64,000 bases of DNA from Physcomitrium patens (lineage: Eukaryota > Streptophyta > Bryopsida > Funariales > Funariaceae), in NCBI RefSeq assembly GCF_000002425.4, contig NC_037256.1, positions 17,396,586-17,460,585 on the forward strand. Reading direction: 5' to 3'. Both the position numbers and the translations under genes were made by a program. The notes under the pieces were generated by a model, which made no database searches, was not told the origin of the DNA, and was given only the letters and a program-made list of their open reading frames with translations. Below are positions 36,436-49,107 of the stretch, piece after piece; position 1 is the first letter of the stretch; every line of letters begins with the position of its first letter.

Positions 36436-37639
36436 AGTAGAAACTAGCCGTTAACTTATGCTTAAATTGATTGAAGAAATACAAACATAATTATAAATTT
36501 AAGAATTCGACCTCAAAAAGAGAAAACATTTTTAAGACTCTATTTTGGCACATTGACCATAGCAAACATTTGGCTAGGCACTGTTGAATAACAACACATG
36601 TGAAACAAACTACTTATATTTGTCATGTTGAACATATTGTTTTCTATGGAAATGATTGACAATATTGAATGAAGGCTCCTGATATCTCATTATACTCAAA
36701 AATCAATTCAACAACTGTTTTGTGATTGGTTTTTTTTTTTTTTTTGTACTTTATTAATTCAAAATGTTTTCTTTCTTTCTTTCTTTCTTTTTTGTCAACT
36801 TTGATATACCACTTATGTTGCACTGCAGAGCGGGCTTACTGCCATTCATTGAATGAAATTTACATGCTTTGTAGAAAGACTATTTCATGTGTGAAGAAAG
36901 AAAAGAAAAGAAAGTCAACTTGATGATGCACTTTACCACCTATCCACATGAAAGTTTCACTCAAACAAATTTAGCTCACCATTTTCTGCATGTGAACAAT
37001 AAACAAATAAAAAAACATATATAAATTTCAAAGAATTTTTTTAACACTTTGTTAAAAACATTTTTATCACAATTAGACTAACAACAATGAGAAACAACTA
37101 CAAAAAGCCATGCAAAGTATGACACAAGGTGATCAATTTAACCATCTAGATTTGAAAAAGTAGCATTTGAAAACAAATGCCATATGTGTGATATTTAATA
37201 TTATTTCATGCGGTTCACCAACTTATTTAGTAAAAGCATAACACAAAGAAAAATGTAAGTGTGTTAGAATCAAGAGACAAAAATAGGGTCGAGTTCAATT
37301 ATGTTCAAGACCACTGCAGTCTCAATTAAAGACTAGCCATAGATTCTCATTCAGACATTGGTAAAACAAAAGCCTTTCAGTCAGTTCTTTGTTAATGAAG
37401 AAGGATCCAAACAAACCCACAATGGCTGGAAGCCAAGCCAAGCAAAGGGTGTGGATAAGCCCACTAAAATGGGACTTTTGGAGGCTTCCATCGTCCCACT
37501 GCAATGCTGTGACAAAGCACTTTTTGAAATGAAATTTGTACAAACATACATTTTGAAAGTCTCCAGATTGCATTATTTATTTTGGCCAAATGCCACTACT
37601 GGACAGTGCCTTTTTCGTTTACCTTCAGTACTGTGTATG

Positions 37640-37668
37640 CATGGATGTATATATATATATATATATAA
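37640..37668. repeat. (TA)n microsatellite
   Basis: About 22 bases of uninterrupted TA in spacer. Confidence 0.9.
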
Positions 37669-38282
37669 GTACACACATAGTATTGGAAACATATATTTAG
37701 TGGGATTCAGGATAATGCATATTCACACCATTTTTCGTTTTGAATATTATTGTGTTTAATAGCTTCAGTGCACCTTAGAAACCTACATTAAGATGGAACC
37801 ATGACTGAAAATTGAAGTTCAAAGGTTACCTACATCTGGAATTAGTTTTTCTTTAAATTTTATTAGTGGATTTTGCATATGCTTGTTTTATTGAAATTTT
37901 TATAGTTAGAATTTATTTTCAAAAATTGTTGACAATGGAGACAATGAAATTTGTGTCAGAAAATTAGTTTGGGTTTCTATTAATATCTTGTTTAAATAAT
38001 ACAATGTATTAATCTTGTGACAACCAAGCAAGAATCCTTGTAAAGACCTTAATGTAGAAGAATATTTTTAAGAGCATGATAAAGCATTTTACTTTGAGTT
38101 CTAATTATTATTAAGGTAATCCATCATGCTTCAATTAATGAGATATTCTAATGGATGAACATTCCCAGTATTTGCTCCATCTTTTATTGTAATTAAGTTT
38201 ACATTAGAAGAAAGTTACGAATTTATATAACATATTTTATAAGGTTGTTTGTTAATATCATCAATACTGTGTTTTGGTGGTC

Positions 38283-38681
38283 ATATATATATATATATAT
38301 ATATATTGATCAATTCATTAAATATTCATATATACATGTTCTTCTACATTGCAGTCTAATACAAATAGTTTGAGTTAAAGGTTTTAAAGTTAAACCTTCA
38401 TTCATATAAATTGGTAAAGCTAGTATAATTTTTAAAGATTTGACCATACTTAAGTATTTTCCAATTCATTACATTAATTGCTAAATAAATAAACACATAA
38501 ATACATATATAAATTTAAAACAAAGCTAAATAAATAAATAAAAGTATATATACACATAAATCTTATTGAATTTTTAAAATTTTAAGTATTAAATATTAAA
38601 ACCAACATTCTGTACTTTTTTGAAAGTATAACTAGATATTATAGTATTTTTTCCAAATGTTATATAAATTATATATATATA

Positions 38682-38726
<45 letters not shown>

Positions 38727-38798
38727 TAAGAAATATAAAACAAGGATAATATTGTATTAGTACTTCATCACAAAAAGCAAGAAAAATGACTTATAAAA

Positions 38799-38842
<44 letters not shown>

Positions 38843-39068
38843 ATATTACCAAAGAACTATCTTCTTTTATATTCGAAAAAATTCTAAATCTTCAATAAAC
38901 CATAAATATTTTGTTAATGAATTATGTAATAATTTTTAATAAGATAACCGGATTTAGAAAAATAAAATTATTTATTTAAAATATATTATAAAAATTATTT
39001 AATAGTCATAAAAAATCTTTTATTGTTATTAGAAATAAAATAAACTATGAATATATATATTATATATA

Positions 39069-39103
<35 letters not shown>
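38283..39103. repeat. Cluster of long TA tracts
   Basis: Four tracts lie within 0.8 kb: about 38283-38308, 38665-38721, 38802-38839 and 39052-39103, the longest near 50 bases. The flanks are almost pure A/T. Such clusters can extrude cruciforms and are prone to breakage and assembly error. Confidence 0.9.
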
Positions 39104-39107
<4 letters not shown>

Positions 39108-39963
39108 AAAAGTTCATGCATAATTATTTTTTAAATTTTTTATTTATGCAATTAAATAAAATATTTCTTTAAGTTATCTTTAATAAATTTTCTTAAAATA
39201 AATAGGTAAAAAACATTATAATTTTTTTTTAGATTCTTAAAGAATTTCATTAAAAAAAAAAATCATTATCATTCATTCAATGTTTTTAGAAATTCAGATT
39301 ACGTATTCACAAATTAACTAATAATGTAAATTATTACACTGAATTGGTTTGTTTTTATTTTTATTTCATGTTTTATAATATTCTTTTTTAGATGTATAAA
39401 TTAACTTATATTAAAGCAGCATAATACCAAATAATGTTCTTAATTGGATACTTTTTTTATTTTAACTTTAAGACTTGTTTTAGATAATATATTTCATCTT
39501 TGTAATGTTTTCAAAATCTTATTTCAAAAATTTTATTCTTAAAACTTAAATAAATTGATCTATTTAATAATTTGGATTTTAAAGAGTTATAAAATAATAT
39601 TTAAGATAAAATATTAGAAAATTATTATAAATTTTTCTAAAATATATAAAAATATTAAGAATATTCTTGGATTCTTGATAATAGCAAATCTACTCTTAAC
39701 TTTTGTGATAATTGCAAATCCATCCTTGGATGTGATAAGCTCTAACCATTTTTTGGTTTGTTTTTTGTTTGTTTATTTGTTTGTTTGTTTTTTTTTTTAT
39801 TCAGTTGCATCTGCAATCTAACCACGTGACATGTAAATTTTGGTGTGACACTTTTCCTCACATTTTGGACCTTATATGCAATATAATCAATAATAGTGTA
39901 AGTATTTTTTAATATTACTTATAAAAAATATTAAAAAATATGCATTGTATTAACAAACTGAGA

Positions 39964-40460
39964 ATTATTGTGGCTTGAAAATTATAGATAATAATACCAT
40001 TCTTTGATGGTGTGGCTTATGTGTCACAATGTCCTATCAATCTTAGAAAGACTTTTACCTATAGATTCAAAGTTGAATAGATGAGTCAAATTTGTCATCT
40101 TTTCAACAATTAACTTTTTTTGGGTTGCAATTTCAATTCAACTTTGTGATTACGTAGAATCTCTGTAGCAATTGAATCTAATTGTGTATATTGTGTGCAA
40201 GCCAAAATCTACTTCTATCATGGATATTTTAGCATGCAGTGAGTTGTAGGGCTCTTCTAATCTTTGATTGTATCAATATCATTGCATAAGAAGCTTTTGC
40301 ATACATTGGCAAGTATTACATCATTTTTTATTGACTAATAGGACAAGTCTATCTACAAGCAACAACTTGGATTTATGAGCATTCTCTTCCAATATATGAG
40401 CAAGCCTCAAGTTTGTCTATTGCTTTCAATACAAATGCTTTATTAAAATGAATGCAGAAT
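39964..40460 (+). pseudogene. Decayed ascorbate-oxidase-like multicopper oxidase
   Basis: Not visible as an open frame, but clear when read through stops. First piece: PFFDGVAYVSQCPIN then KTFTYRFKVE (to 40077), matching the cupredoxin-1 segment 'P..DG...v.QCpI.PG.tF.Y.F.v'. After about 120 bases, perhaps an intron, the same frame gives KIYFYHGYFSMQ, stop, VVGLF, stop, SLIV, matching 'GTYFYHGHyGMQR.aGLyGSLIV'. Twenty residues later comes D, two stops, DKSIYKQQLGFMSI then FQY, matching 'DWWHkSiYkQqlGf.siPf.W'. The paired stops replace a Trp-Trp. One copper-ligand His of HGH is Tyr. Plant ascorbate oxidases are secreted cell-wall copper enzymes. Flanking exons are not recognisable. A laccase-type relative is less likely. 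Confidence 0.72.
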
Positions 40461-42658
40461 CAAGCTTTGTATGTTCAAATTGTGAGAATTATTTAAAAGC
40501 AAAATGGAAGAAAATTTAGAACAAGAGCATAAGGAAGACACCTTCAAATCATTTGGTGTTATATATTATCTCAATACATTCATTGTATCATTAATAAGCA
40601 AATTTTGTTCAAAATTCAATTTCTTCATGTATCATGAACTACAAAAACACCATAATATACTTTAGAGGCAGAAAATGACAAAAAACTTGGAAAATCACCA
40701 CTCTATAAATGAGTCAAAAAAGTTGATAATCTTGGTGTCAAATATATTTTTATCAATTTTGGAGGACCACCTCAAAATAAAATATTAATTTTATATTTAA
40801 TTTAATTTTTAATATTAGATTTACTTACTTTTTCTTATATATTAAACTTTGTTATAGCTTTGATATAATGTGTTTTTATTTATATATTAAATTAATAATA
40901 TTTTTTTATTTTCTAAGTTGGAATTACAACATTATTTGTCATTGGTCCTGACACATGCATTGTCTTATAATTTATCATTATTTTAGATTTTTGGAATAAA
41001 AAAAATGATTATATGTAGGTTTGGTAGGTTTTCTTTGGTTGAATTTTTTACATATTATGTAGTTGATAGTAATGTGCTTGTTCTATTACAAATATAAAAT
41101 ATAAATTAAAAGTAAAAACACAATCTATTTTACAAAAAAGAAAAATTAAAGAAATTATAGTTTTACATTCTAAGTATGGTTCTATAAGACTTAATAGTTT
41201 ATACCATTGTTGTTAGAATTGTGGTTGATAAGACAATTGTTGATAAATTCAATCACATGATGAATTTTATTTTTTAAATTTTATTAATAAATATTTCTAT
41301 TATTTTTTTATTTTTATAAAAAATAATTAATTAATAAAATTATATCTAAATATTTTATATAACAATACTTATTATTGATCTCATCTTTAAAACATTGTTG
41401 ATAAATATATCATTTTTACTTGTATTTTGGTATTCTTTGTAACAAGTACTTATGAACAAATTTTTTTTCTTTGGTTTCTTCAATGATAGACTTCTATAAT
41501 ATTGTGTTTTATATTCTATGCAAACCATGCATTCAAAACCATTTTTATTTATTTATTTATTCATTGTGTAATTGGTATTTTAAAATTGGCAAAGGCAAAA
41601 ACTTAAAGGAAAATTGCAAAATAAGATAACTGACAGCCTTGAGTTAATTGAAGTCAAGAAACTAATGAAGGTTTTAATTCATCCATTGAAGTCAAATATA
41701 TTTTTTTTATTTTTGTTTTGTTTTGGATTGCGGATGATAATATCTTCTAGAAATACTATTAATCTTACAATAATAAATAAAAAATAAGATTAAACAAAAA
41801 ACTTCCAAATATGTTGAGCAAGTCCTATGATACCTATTTGAATTCTTCAACTTTATGTTCATAATTGTTGTTTCCTTTCTCTGTATCTATATCATTCTTA
41901 CAATACTATAAGTCTATCAAAAAATCCAAAAAATATGTTTGAATTCAATGGATATGTCAAATGTATTTTATACCAAGATACAAAACTTGTTGGATATATC
42001 ATAGTATACAACATTGTAGATGGTTTAATTAGATTTATATAGTTATTATTATTATGTCTTAATTTAATTTATTTTATTTAATCAATTCAATGTAATTTTT
42101 TTTTGATTTTGAGTACCTAAATAAGTATTAAATTTTCATTGATTAAAAAACTAATAAAAATATGATAATTATTTTATTTGCTTCGAGAAACGTATTATTT
42201 ATTAGAAACTAGAATTATTTTAAAGTAAAAAATTAAATAAGAAAAGGTTCTAAAAAAATCATTATTTCAAAATAAAATAACAAATAAGTAAATAAAAGAA
42301 AATTAAAACTAAAATCATAATTATTCAACATATCTTTATTCTTTCTATTCTAGCTCTAAAAGGTATTAACTTTTTATATGTTGAAGATATTATTAAAAGT
42401 ATTTAAACTTCTAAAATTGGCTTTCAGAATTATGTATATTTAAGATCCTTTCTAATTTATTCCTAAATTTTAGTAAGTATGGTTATGATTTATACAATAA
42501 ACTCAAAAATAATTTAATGTAACTTTAAAAGTAAATTTATTTCTGTTTAAAATAATAATCATTACTACAACTATAAAATTCTTTTAGTTTACAATTTTTA
42601 TTTATATAATTATTAAATTAATTTTTTATTTTATTATGCTTAAGGATTATATTAGGAG
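40461..42658. other. AT-rich spacer after the oxidase relic
   Basis: No open frame of note. Part of 40461-40760 may hold further remnants of the oxidase (for example the segment around cataatatactt at about 40653), but I cannot align it reliably. The rest holds nothing I recognise. Confidence 0.4.
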
Positions 42659-43299
42659 AGTTGTTAAAGCAACACCTCTATGTTATTTATGCAATATCCT
42701 CTTAGATTTTCATCATTAATTTAGTCTATTCCTTGCCTCTTTTCCCTATTTTTAGCCCATGTCCTTATTCCTCATTTCAATCCTCCTATTCTTATTCTCT
42801 ATCTCCAATTTCTTATTCCCAACCTTGTCTCCCATCCCAACCCCCTATGTCTTTGCTCCCATTCCTTATTATTGTAAATGATAATAAAAACCTAAAACAT
42901 AGATGTTTTTTTATAAAAAAAATTGTGACTAAAATATTGTTGATGTTGTATTGCAATCTTTTAATTATAATCAAAAGATAATATATCTTATTTTAATTTA
43001 AACACTATTGGATTATGTAATTGTATTTTATCTATCTATAAAATAAAAAAAAATTAGACTAAAATTTAAAATGCTCGAATTATTTGAAATAGACATGATG
43101 TGTAAAATCCATAACTTAAGGCTTTGGCATTTAAGAAACATGAATTTCTTTGAAATTTTTATACCATTTTTTATAAAATAGAAATGAGAGACAAGTGTTG
43201 GAAATAGAGACAAGGGTAGGGAGAATAGGAATTAAACTAAATTAATCATGAAAATCCAAAGAGGTGTTGGATTAACATGGGGATGTTGCTTTAGCAACT
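42659..43299. mobile_element. Short DNA element with long terminal inverted repeats
   Basis: The left end, agttgttaaagcaacacctc, is complementary to the right end, which read inward on the minus strand is agttgctaaagcaacatccc. The complementarity runs on through ctaaattaatgatgaaaatc (right copy ctaaattaatcatgaaaatc) and beyond, for about 130 bp per arm at roughly 75-80 percent identity by eye. There is no transposase, so it looks like a foldback or MITE-type non-autonomous element. A convincing target duplication is not visible (left flank ...attaggag, right flank gatttct...). The 82-codon frame at 42733 lies in the left arm and is not a gene. Confidence 0.7.
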
Positions 43300-43673
43300 G
43301 ATTTCTATTAGTAGTAATAAAAAGTTCCACTATTGTTATAATATTCATCACTTTTATTTTTAAACTAAAAATAATTAAATAATAATAATATTTTTAATAT
43401 TTAGAAGCATTTTTACAAATAACTACTTTTATAGTATTTACAATAGTAAAGTTTATATATAATGTTTTATCATTGGCTTTTAAATGATTGAAAATATATT
43501 GTTACATTTATCAAAAAGTTGTATCAATGATGTTATGAAATATTCTTTATTTAAAAATGTATAATTTGATATTTTTGTTATTTTTATTATTCTTAATTTT
43601 AATTATTTGTAAATATAGTAATAGAAAAATATTTTATATTACTAAAGGTTGTACACACATTTTAAAAAAATTC

Positions 43674-43678
<5 letters not shown>

Positions 43679-43704
<26 letters not shown>
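43679..43704. repeat. (TA)n microsatellite
   Basis: About 25 bases of TA in AT-rich spacer; 43300-44100 shows no gene. Confidence 0.9.
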
Positions 43705-44104
43705 AACCGAACAATGTCAACTTAAATAACAATTTCTAAGCAATTACTATAATCTGTGTAAACAGAACATAATAGTCTATTAAAAAACCCATTGTTTGAT
43801 TTTGATTTTATTATTTATTTCTTTTGGCATTGTGACTTCAAATCATTATGATTTTGTTTGGTTTTCTTTTTTCCCTGACTTAGATTGGTCTCTATCTTAT
43901 GGTTGATAATTGCTGTAGCCACAATTCTACATCATTATTCAAACCACTTCAATCTTCTCACCTAAAGTGTCATAAGTCTTGGACATTGTTTTCAAACTAT
44001 AGCAATATGAATAGTATCAAAATTTTCTTCTTAAAAAATCACAAAGGAATACAATGGAATTTTTTAATTTAAAAAACTGAATCAAAATTTTGCATTAGTT
44101 TATC

Positions 44105-44596
44105 ATGATTGAAGATAACATAATATTAATGAAGATCATGAAAGGTCGAATTCACCCATCTATTATCAAAATCATGCTTAAAACTAAAGAAATATATGCG
44201 AAATTGTTGCAGGGTGTGTTTAAGACCCTTCTAAAAATTTTATCTCAAGCAACATTAGATATGAGTGGCTCCTGGTATAATAGTTTGTGGCACAGTTGTC
44301 CATGGAAAATGAATTATATTCATCCAACTACTAAAACAAAGAAGCTTATGTTTGAAAAACAATGCAAGAGCTTGATTATTGTCCCTGGGTTTTACACCAC
44401 ACAAATAAGCAGAGATATTATTGTGCCATTTCAAATGAAACAAACGATTTTCTTAAGGTTTTTGTTTTTAACTACTAAGCTTCTTGATTTCACAATTTAT
44501 TTTCCATTTTTTTATGTATATAATTTCTTCAGTATTTTAAACATATTTTATAATTTTGATGTTGAAAATTGTGATACTTATCTAGAAGTGTTATGA
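44105..44596 (+). CDS. Open frame of 163 codons, unknown
   Basis: This is the longest open frame between 34 and 46 kb. The middle (about residues 55-110) includes SGSWYNSLWHSCPWKMNYIH and IIVPGFYTTQISRDIIVPF, which have a more protein-like composition. The last 50 residues are Phe/Leu/Ile-rich from AT-rich DNA. I recognise no domain and see no promoter or splice signals that would help. It may be a relic of a transposon or gene, or chance. Reported so that it can be searched. Confidence 0.15.
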   Translation: MIEDNIILMKIMKGRIHPSIIKIMLKTKEIYAKLLQGVFKTLLKILSQATLDMSGSWYNSLWHSCPWKMNYIHPTTKTKKLMFEKQCKSLIIVPGFYTTQISRDIIVPFQMKQTIFLRFLFLTTKLLDFTIYFPFFYVYNFFSILNIFYNFDVENCDTYLEVL

Positions 44597-44981
44597 AAGT
44601 ATTGACATGATAAATATTAATATAAAAATAATAAAAAAAAATAATAAAAAATAATACTACTTTTAAAGATAAGTACGTATTTAGTTTTTTTTTTTTTTTA
44701 TTTGTTTTGTTAAGTGTTATATTCAATCTAACATTTCTATACTTTCCCAATTTTCTTGTTGTTGAATTGTGTGTATATATATAGACATATATTTTGATCG
44801 ATTAAAATATATTTAATTCAAATTTTACTTAATTATAATATATTAATTTGATATATTATATTTATTTTATTTATTTTTTTTAAAATTTGATAATAAAATT
44901 AAAGGTGCATCTCTATTCTACTTATTTTTATTAAGTAGCTTAAAATCTATTTTTAATTTTAAGATTTTTTTAAAAAATAAT

Positions 44982-44988
<7 letters not shown>

Positions 44989-45024
<36 letters not shown>
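44989..45024. repeat. (TTA)n microsatellite
   Basis: About twelve TTA units. The spacer 44600-46640 otherwise shows no gene. Confidence 0.9.
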
Positions 45025-45660
45025 TGAAGTAATTTTAAAAAAATACATAATATTATTTTGGTCAATAAATCTTGTTCAAGAATTTCTTTAAGAATTTCTT
45101 TTGTAACTTAGTCAACACTCTTATTCAAAAGTTTTTTTTTTTTTTATAGTTTAATTGGCAAGGTATTAAAAACTTAGACTCCTAGCTTTTTTCCTTGTAA
45201 GTAATATGTATGCAAATATAACTTATGACATCTTCAATTTTATAAATTCTTCTCTTAAATCTTAGATCCCATATAACTTTTAAGTCTTCTTGTACTTAGA
45301 CAATAACCATTTAGTTATCATATCACATTCTAAAACATTCTTACTACATTGTCTAATTTTTTTTGTATAAAAATACTCATACAAAATTAAAATAGCATAA
45401 TATATTCAAACCAATTTACACCAAAAAATATATAAAACTTCTTATCTTCTATAATACCTTGAAAATAATTATATAAATTATTATTGAAATAGTTTAGTTA
45501 CATTTTATAGCTTTATGTATTCAAGTCAATCCTATATACATACATATCTTCAAATGCAAACAAGGACAACATATATAAGAAGAACAACAAATAAGAACAA
45601 TTATTATGTCAAGTAAAACAAAAGTTATCTACAACTACTATTGTGTATACATGTATGTGC

Positions 45661-45666
<6 letters not shown>

Positions 45667-45704
<38 letters not shown>

Positions 45705-45784
45705 CCTTTGCCAAGTTATCTCCTAATAAGTTATAATCTATATATATATTACCTTTGCCAAGTTATCTCCTAATAAGTTATAAT
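45667..45784. repeat. TA tract followed by a 47-bp tandem duplication
   Basis: (TA)n at about 45667-45702, then a 37-bp block (attacctttgccaagttatc and on to gttataat) at 45701 and again at 45748, with a short TA spacer between. The two copies are identical, so the duplication is young, probably replication slippage at the TA tract. Confidence 0.85.
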
Positions 45785-46654
45785 TTCCAATAAAGTATTA
45801 AAAAAAAATAAAAGAATCAATTTAGTTCTATAAGAATTAAGTTATAATTCTTATAAGTTATTAGTTATGGTCTTAATAGAAGAATATAACTTTGCAAAGA
45901 GAAAAAATAATAGAGAATCTAACTTAGCCAAGAATTGAGTGTACTTTGTTGAAGATCTTTTATATACATTTTTTGCTAAATATTACAAAAAAACTTGTGG
46001 ATAATATATTCATCTATATTTCTAACATCCAATATAGAAATAACAACAAAAAGGCTTTACAACTTCTCCATGTATGTAAACAATACTATCCTTGAGTCTT
46101 TCTCAAGGGTATTGTTAACACCTTTGTTTCCTTCTACTTATTAATGACAAACATATTCAATAATCTTGTGATCATCTAATTCAATAAGTACACTATTTTC
46201 TTCAATTATATTGAGCAAGTTCTCAATTGACATAAGATTTTGTAATAAAAGACCATGAATCATGCCCACCAGCTCTTCTTTAATTGTTTCTTTACCATTG
46301 CTAATTTCTATGACTTTGGATGCTTGCTAAAAGAACCTTGTATTTGTGAAATAATTTTATATTATTGTTGGAGATAATTATATCCAAGCCACAAGTGACA
46401 AGTATATTGCCATCAATTCATATACCTTATATAGGTTGAGTTCATTTTGCTTATCTTGGTCAAGTATATTTTGTATATGGAAGTACTAGTAGTGCTGCTT
46501 ATATGTTGTAATAATTCCAACATTAATTCATTGGATCTTCAAAGTGGTATTTGAAAGAAGTACAAAGATACCAACATTAGAAGAAATCTAATTGTTTATA
46601 ATATATGATATTTTATTATTTATACAGAAAAGAATTTTCTATTATATCCTCCCC

Positions 46655-46764
46655 AAAGCTCAACAAAGAAAATATAACCAAACAAAATTAAAAAAAACCA
46701 AATAGAACGAAACAAGAAAACCAAACTTACTAAGAAAAAGAGTTTGAAGCCATAATTGATTGAA
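46655..46764 (-). repeat. LTR fragment of the host Gypsy element (left part)
   Basis: About 100 bp directly left of copy 2 align with 59255-59360 on the far side: shared blocks include agaaaaccaaactt and agagtttgaagccata. This indicates that copy 2 landed in the 3' LTR of the older element whose body is at 53153-59050. Confidence 0.6.
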
Positions 46765-47316
46765 TGTCAAGGACAAGAACTTCGATGAAAAAATAATTCA
46801 GACAAGTGAGCCTTCACTCAAAGAGAGGTAACAAAATATATATAAACAAGTATATATGTTGAAAGAGGAACTGGAATGGCTATTGCCAAAAGACAAGAAA
46901 ACTAGAGACCCTTGAAACTAGACTAGAAGCAAGAAAGGAGTTGACAAGAGTGAAGAAGCCTTCATTCTTATCTCTATATATACTATCTAACTAAGAGCTA
47001 CGTGGCGACGTTCTATAGGACCTCCAATATGTGTTGACTTTGTAGGGCACATGCCTTGACTTACAAGGCAAGTTTTTCTACGTGTGGGCCAAATAGTTAG
47101 CTTGATCTTCAAGCTAACAACATGTGTAGCACATGGCCAACTTGTTGACTACGTTTCTAATCCAAAAAGTCAATTAAAGATACCTATGAAGTCAAAGCAG
47201 CATCTAAGAAGCTTCTAGGAAGCTTCCATATTAAATACTATAGAATTAATTAACTTTTACTTACTTCTACCTATTTGTATATGTAATTACTAGCTTATAT
47301 GAGTATGTCTGTGACA
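46765..47316 (-). repeat. 3' LTR of copy 2
   Basis: It begins TGTCAAGGACAAGAACTTCG and ends CTGTGACA. It carries the conserved hairpin at 47096-47118 and the ctacgtgg/ctacgtgt motifs. Confidence 0.92.
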
Positions 47317-47357
47317 TTACCCCCCCTTCTAGGGACGAGTTCCACGAGAAGCGGTCA

Positions 47358-47657
47358 TCATATGTTGAGGAAATCTATGATGCGACGAATTGTATTCGCT
47401 ACATACTCTGATCTCTGTTCTCTTCGAAGATGATTGATAGGGCCTCTCAACCATCGGTAGTGTCTCATATCAGGGTGGGAAGACCACCCAGTTATTTGAT
47501 CATTGTTGAGGCCTTCGTAACTTCATTCGAATAGAATATTTGGAACACCATCAGGAGTTGTTCCTACCTCTAGCAAAATCACCAAACATCGGAAGTCCCT
47601 TCCCAAATCATGATACCAAACGCGTTGTATCTCACCATCTATTCGAAGAAGAACATG
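47358..47657 (-). pseudogene. Copy 2 version of the frame between pol and the 3' LTR
   Basis: It corresponds to 5994-6293 of copy 1. It reads RVWYHDLGRDFRCLVILLEV, later GLNNDQITGWSS and WLRGPINHLRREQRSEYVAN, with one internal stop in place of Gly. The identity to copy 1 mirrors that of the DNA, with mostly replacement changes. Confidence 0.35.
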
Positions 47658-47859
47658 TCATTTTTGAAAATCTTCATCTCGATTGCGTCGTTTTGAAGGT
47701 TGTGACAATCGTAATGTCTCGTTCAACAAGTCAGTAAATGAAGGCTCTTGAATTGAATCCACTCATTGTTGGTTCTCTATCTCTTGAGCGCCACTACTAC
47801 AACGAAGCTATGAACAAGAATTGAAAGTAGAATGTTATCTTACCTAGATGTTGTTTCTT

Positions 47860-48921
47860 TTATAAAGAAGGTTTTTATCTTGATTTTGATGGATGTCGTT
47901 GATGAAAAGCCTCTACCGCCTTTGTTGCATTTGCAAGATTCTTTATTGGCTCCCATCTACATTCACTAATATCATATTCGTGTCAACGGACAAGATATTC
48001 TAATTTATTTTGGCGTCGCCTTAAATCTAAGACTTCTTCTACTTCAAATTCTTCATTATTGTCCACTTCTATAGGATGAGGTGGAGCTTGTCGACTTCTT
48101 GGTATGTCCACTGTCTTGTATGGTTCAAGAAGAGATACGTGGAATATTGGATGGATTTTCATTGACTCTGGTAGATCTAAACGATATGCAACTGGATTGA
48201 TTTGTGCAGAAATAGAAAATGGTCCCAGCCTTCGATAGTCCAACTTGTCACAAAGACGAGTGGTCTTGATATTGTGACGAAGTAGCCATACCTTATCACC
48301 CAAGACGAATGATGGTTGTTTCTTTTGATAGACATCCGCATTGGCCTTTTGTTGTTCTTGAGCCTCTTTTAACTGCGCCTTCATTGTTACATGTAGCTTT
48401 GATAAATGAATTGCCAAATCTTTTGCAGTAGGATTATCAACTTTTAAAAAGTCAAAAGTATCAAGTGGTGGATGATAACCATAATTAGCAAAGAAAGGTG
48501 TTTGTTTTGTAGAAGAGTGTCCCGTGTTATTGTAAGCAAACTCTACCAATGGCAAAAGAGTTGTCCAATCATCTTGTTGGTAATTAATGGTACATCTTAA
48601 ATATTACTCCAGAATTTGATGAACACGCTCCGTTTGTCCATCAGTTTGAGGATGGAATGTCGAAGATAGTTTTATATCCACTTTAAGAATCTTATAAAGA
48701 GTCTGCCAAAATCTTGATACAAATTGAGTTCCCCTATTTGATATAACATCCTTGGATAATCCATGATAGCGATAGATATTGTCAAGAAAGAGTTTAGCTA
48801 TTTCTTCACATATGATAGATATTATACATGGTACAAAATGTGCCATCTTGATAAAACGATCTACTATCACGAATATAGAATCATAAGAATCTGAGATTGA
48901 AAGATCCGTGATGAAGTCCAT
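47860..48921 (-). pseudogene. Integrase and chromodomain of copy 2
   Basis: The core MDFITDLSISDSYDSIFVIV leads to NRGTQF (Asp changed to Asn) and TDGQTERVHQILE. Then comes a break near 48600, followed by LVEFAYNNTGHSS, RRLGPFSISAQINPVAYRLD and HPIFHVSLLEPYKTV. The chromodomain starts NKLEYLVR and is cut by a stop where a Trp belongs (WxGY position). The loss of the second catalytic Asp makes this integrase inactive. Confidence 0.88.
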
Positions 48922-49107
48922 AGAAACAGAAGACCATGGTTGTTCTAAAATAGGTAACGGTTGAAGAAGTCAAAAAGGTCGACGACGAGGAGTTTTCGAT
49001 CTTGAGCAAATATCACATGATTGTACAAAATTTTTGATTGCCTTCCACATTTGAAGCCACCAAAAATCCCTAGATATCAGCTCCAAAGTCTTATTATATC
49101 CAAAATG

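Larger units (their letters stand above)
34111..39960. other. AT-rich spacer with microsatellites
   Basis: About 5.8 kb without a recognisable gene. The frame at 37358-37759 is the longest and ends in a TA repeat; I see no domain in it. A small hairpin with arms tgggac/gtccca lies at 37470-37498. Long TA tracts are listed separately. Confidence 0.5.

Noticed and set aside
37470-37498. Small hairpin tgggac...gtccca as a miRNA precursor
   Set aside because: The arms are only six bases with a weak inner pair, too short for a plant miRNA precursor.
37358-37759. 133-codon plus-strand frame
   Set aside because: The second half is microsatellite translation; the first half matches no family and has no splice or promoter support.
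42733-42981. 82-codon Pro/Ser-rich frame
   Set aside because: It lies in the left inverted-repeat arm of the 42659-43299 element and reflects pyrimidine-rich DNA.
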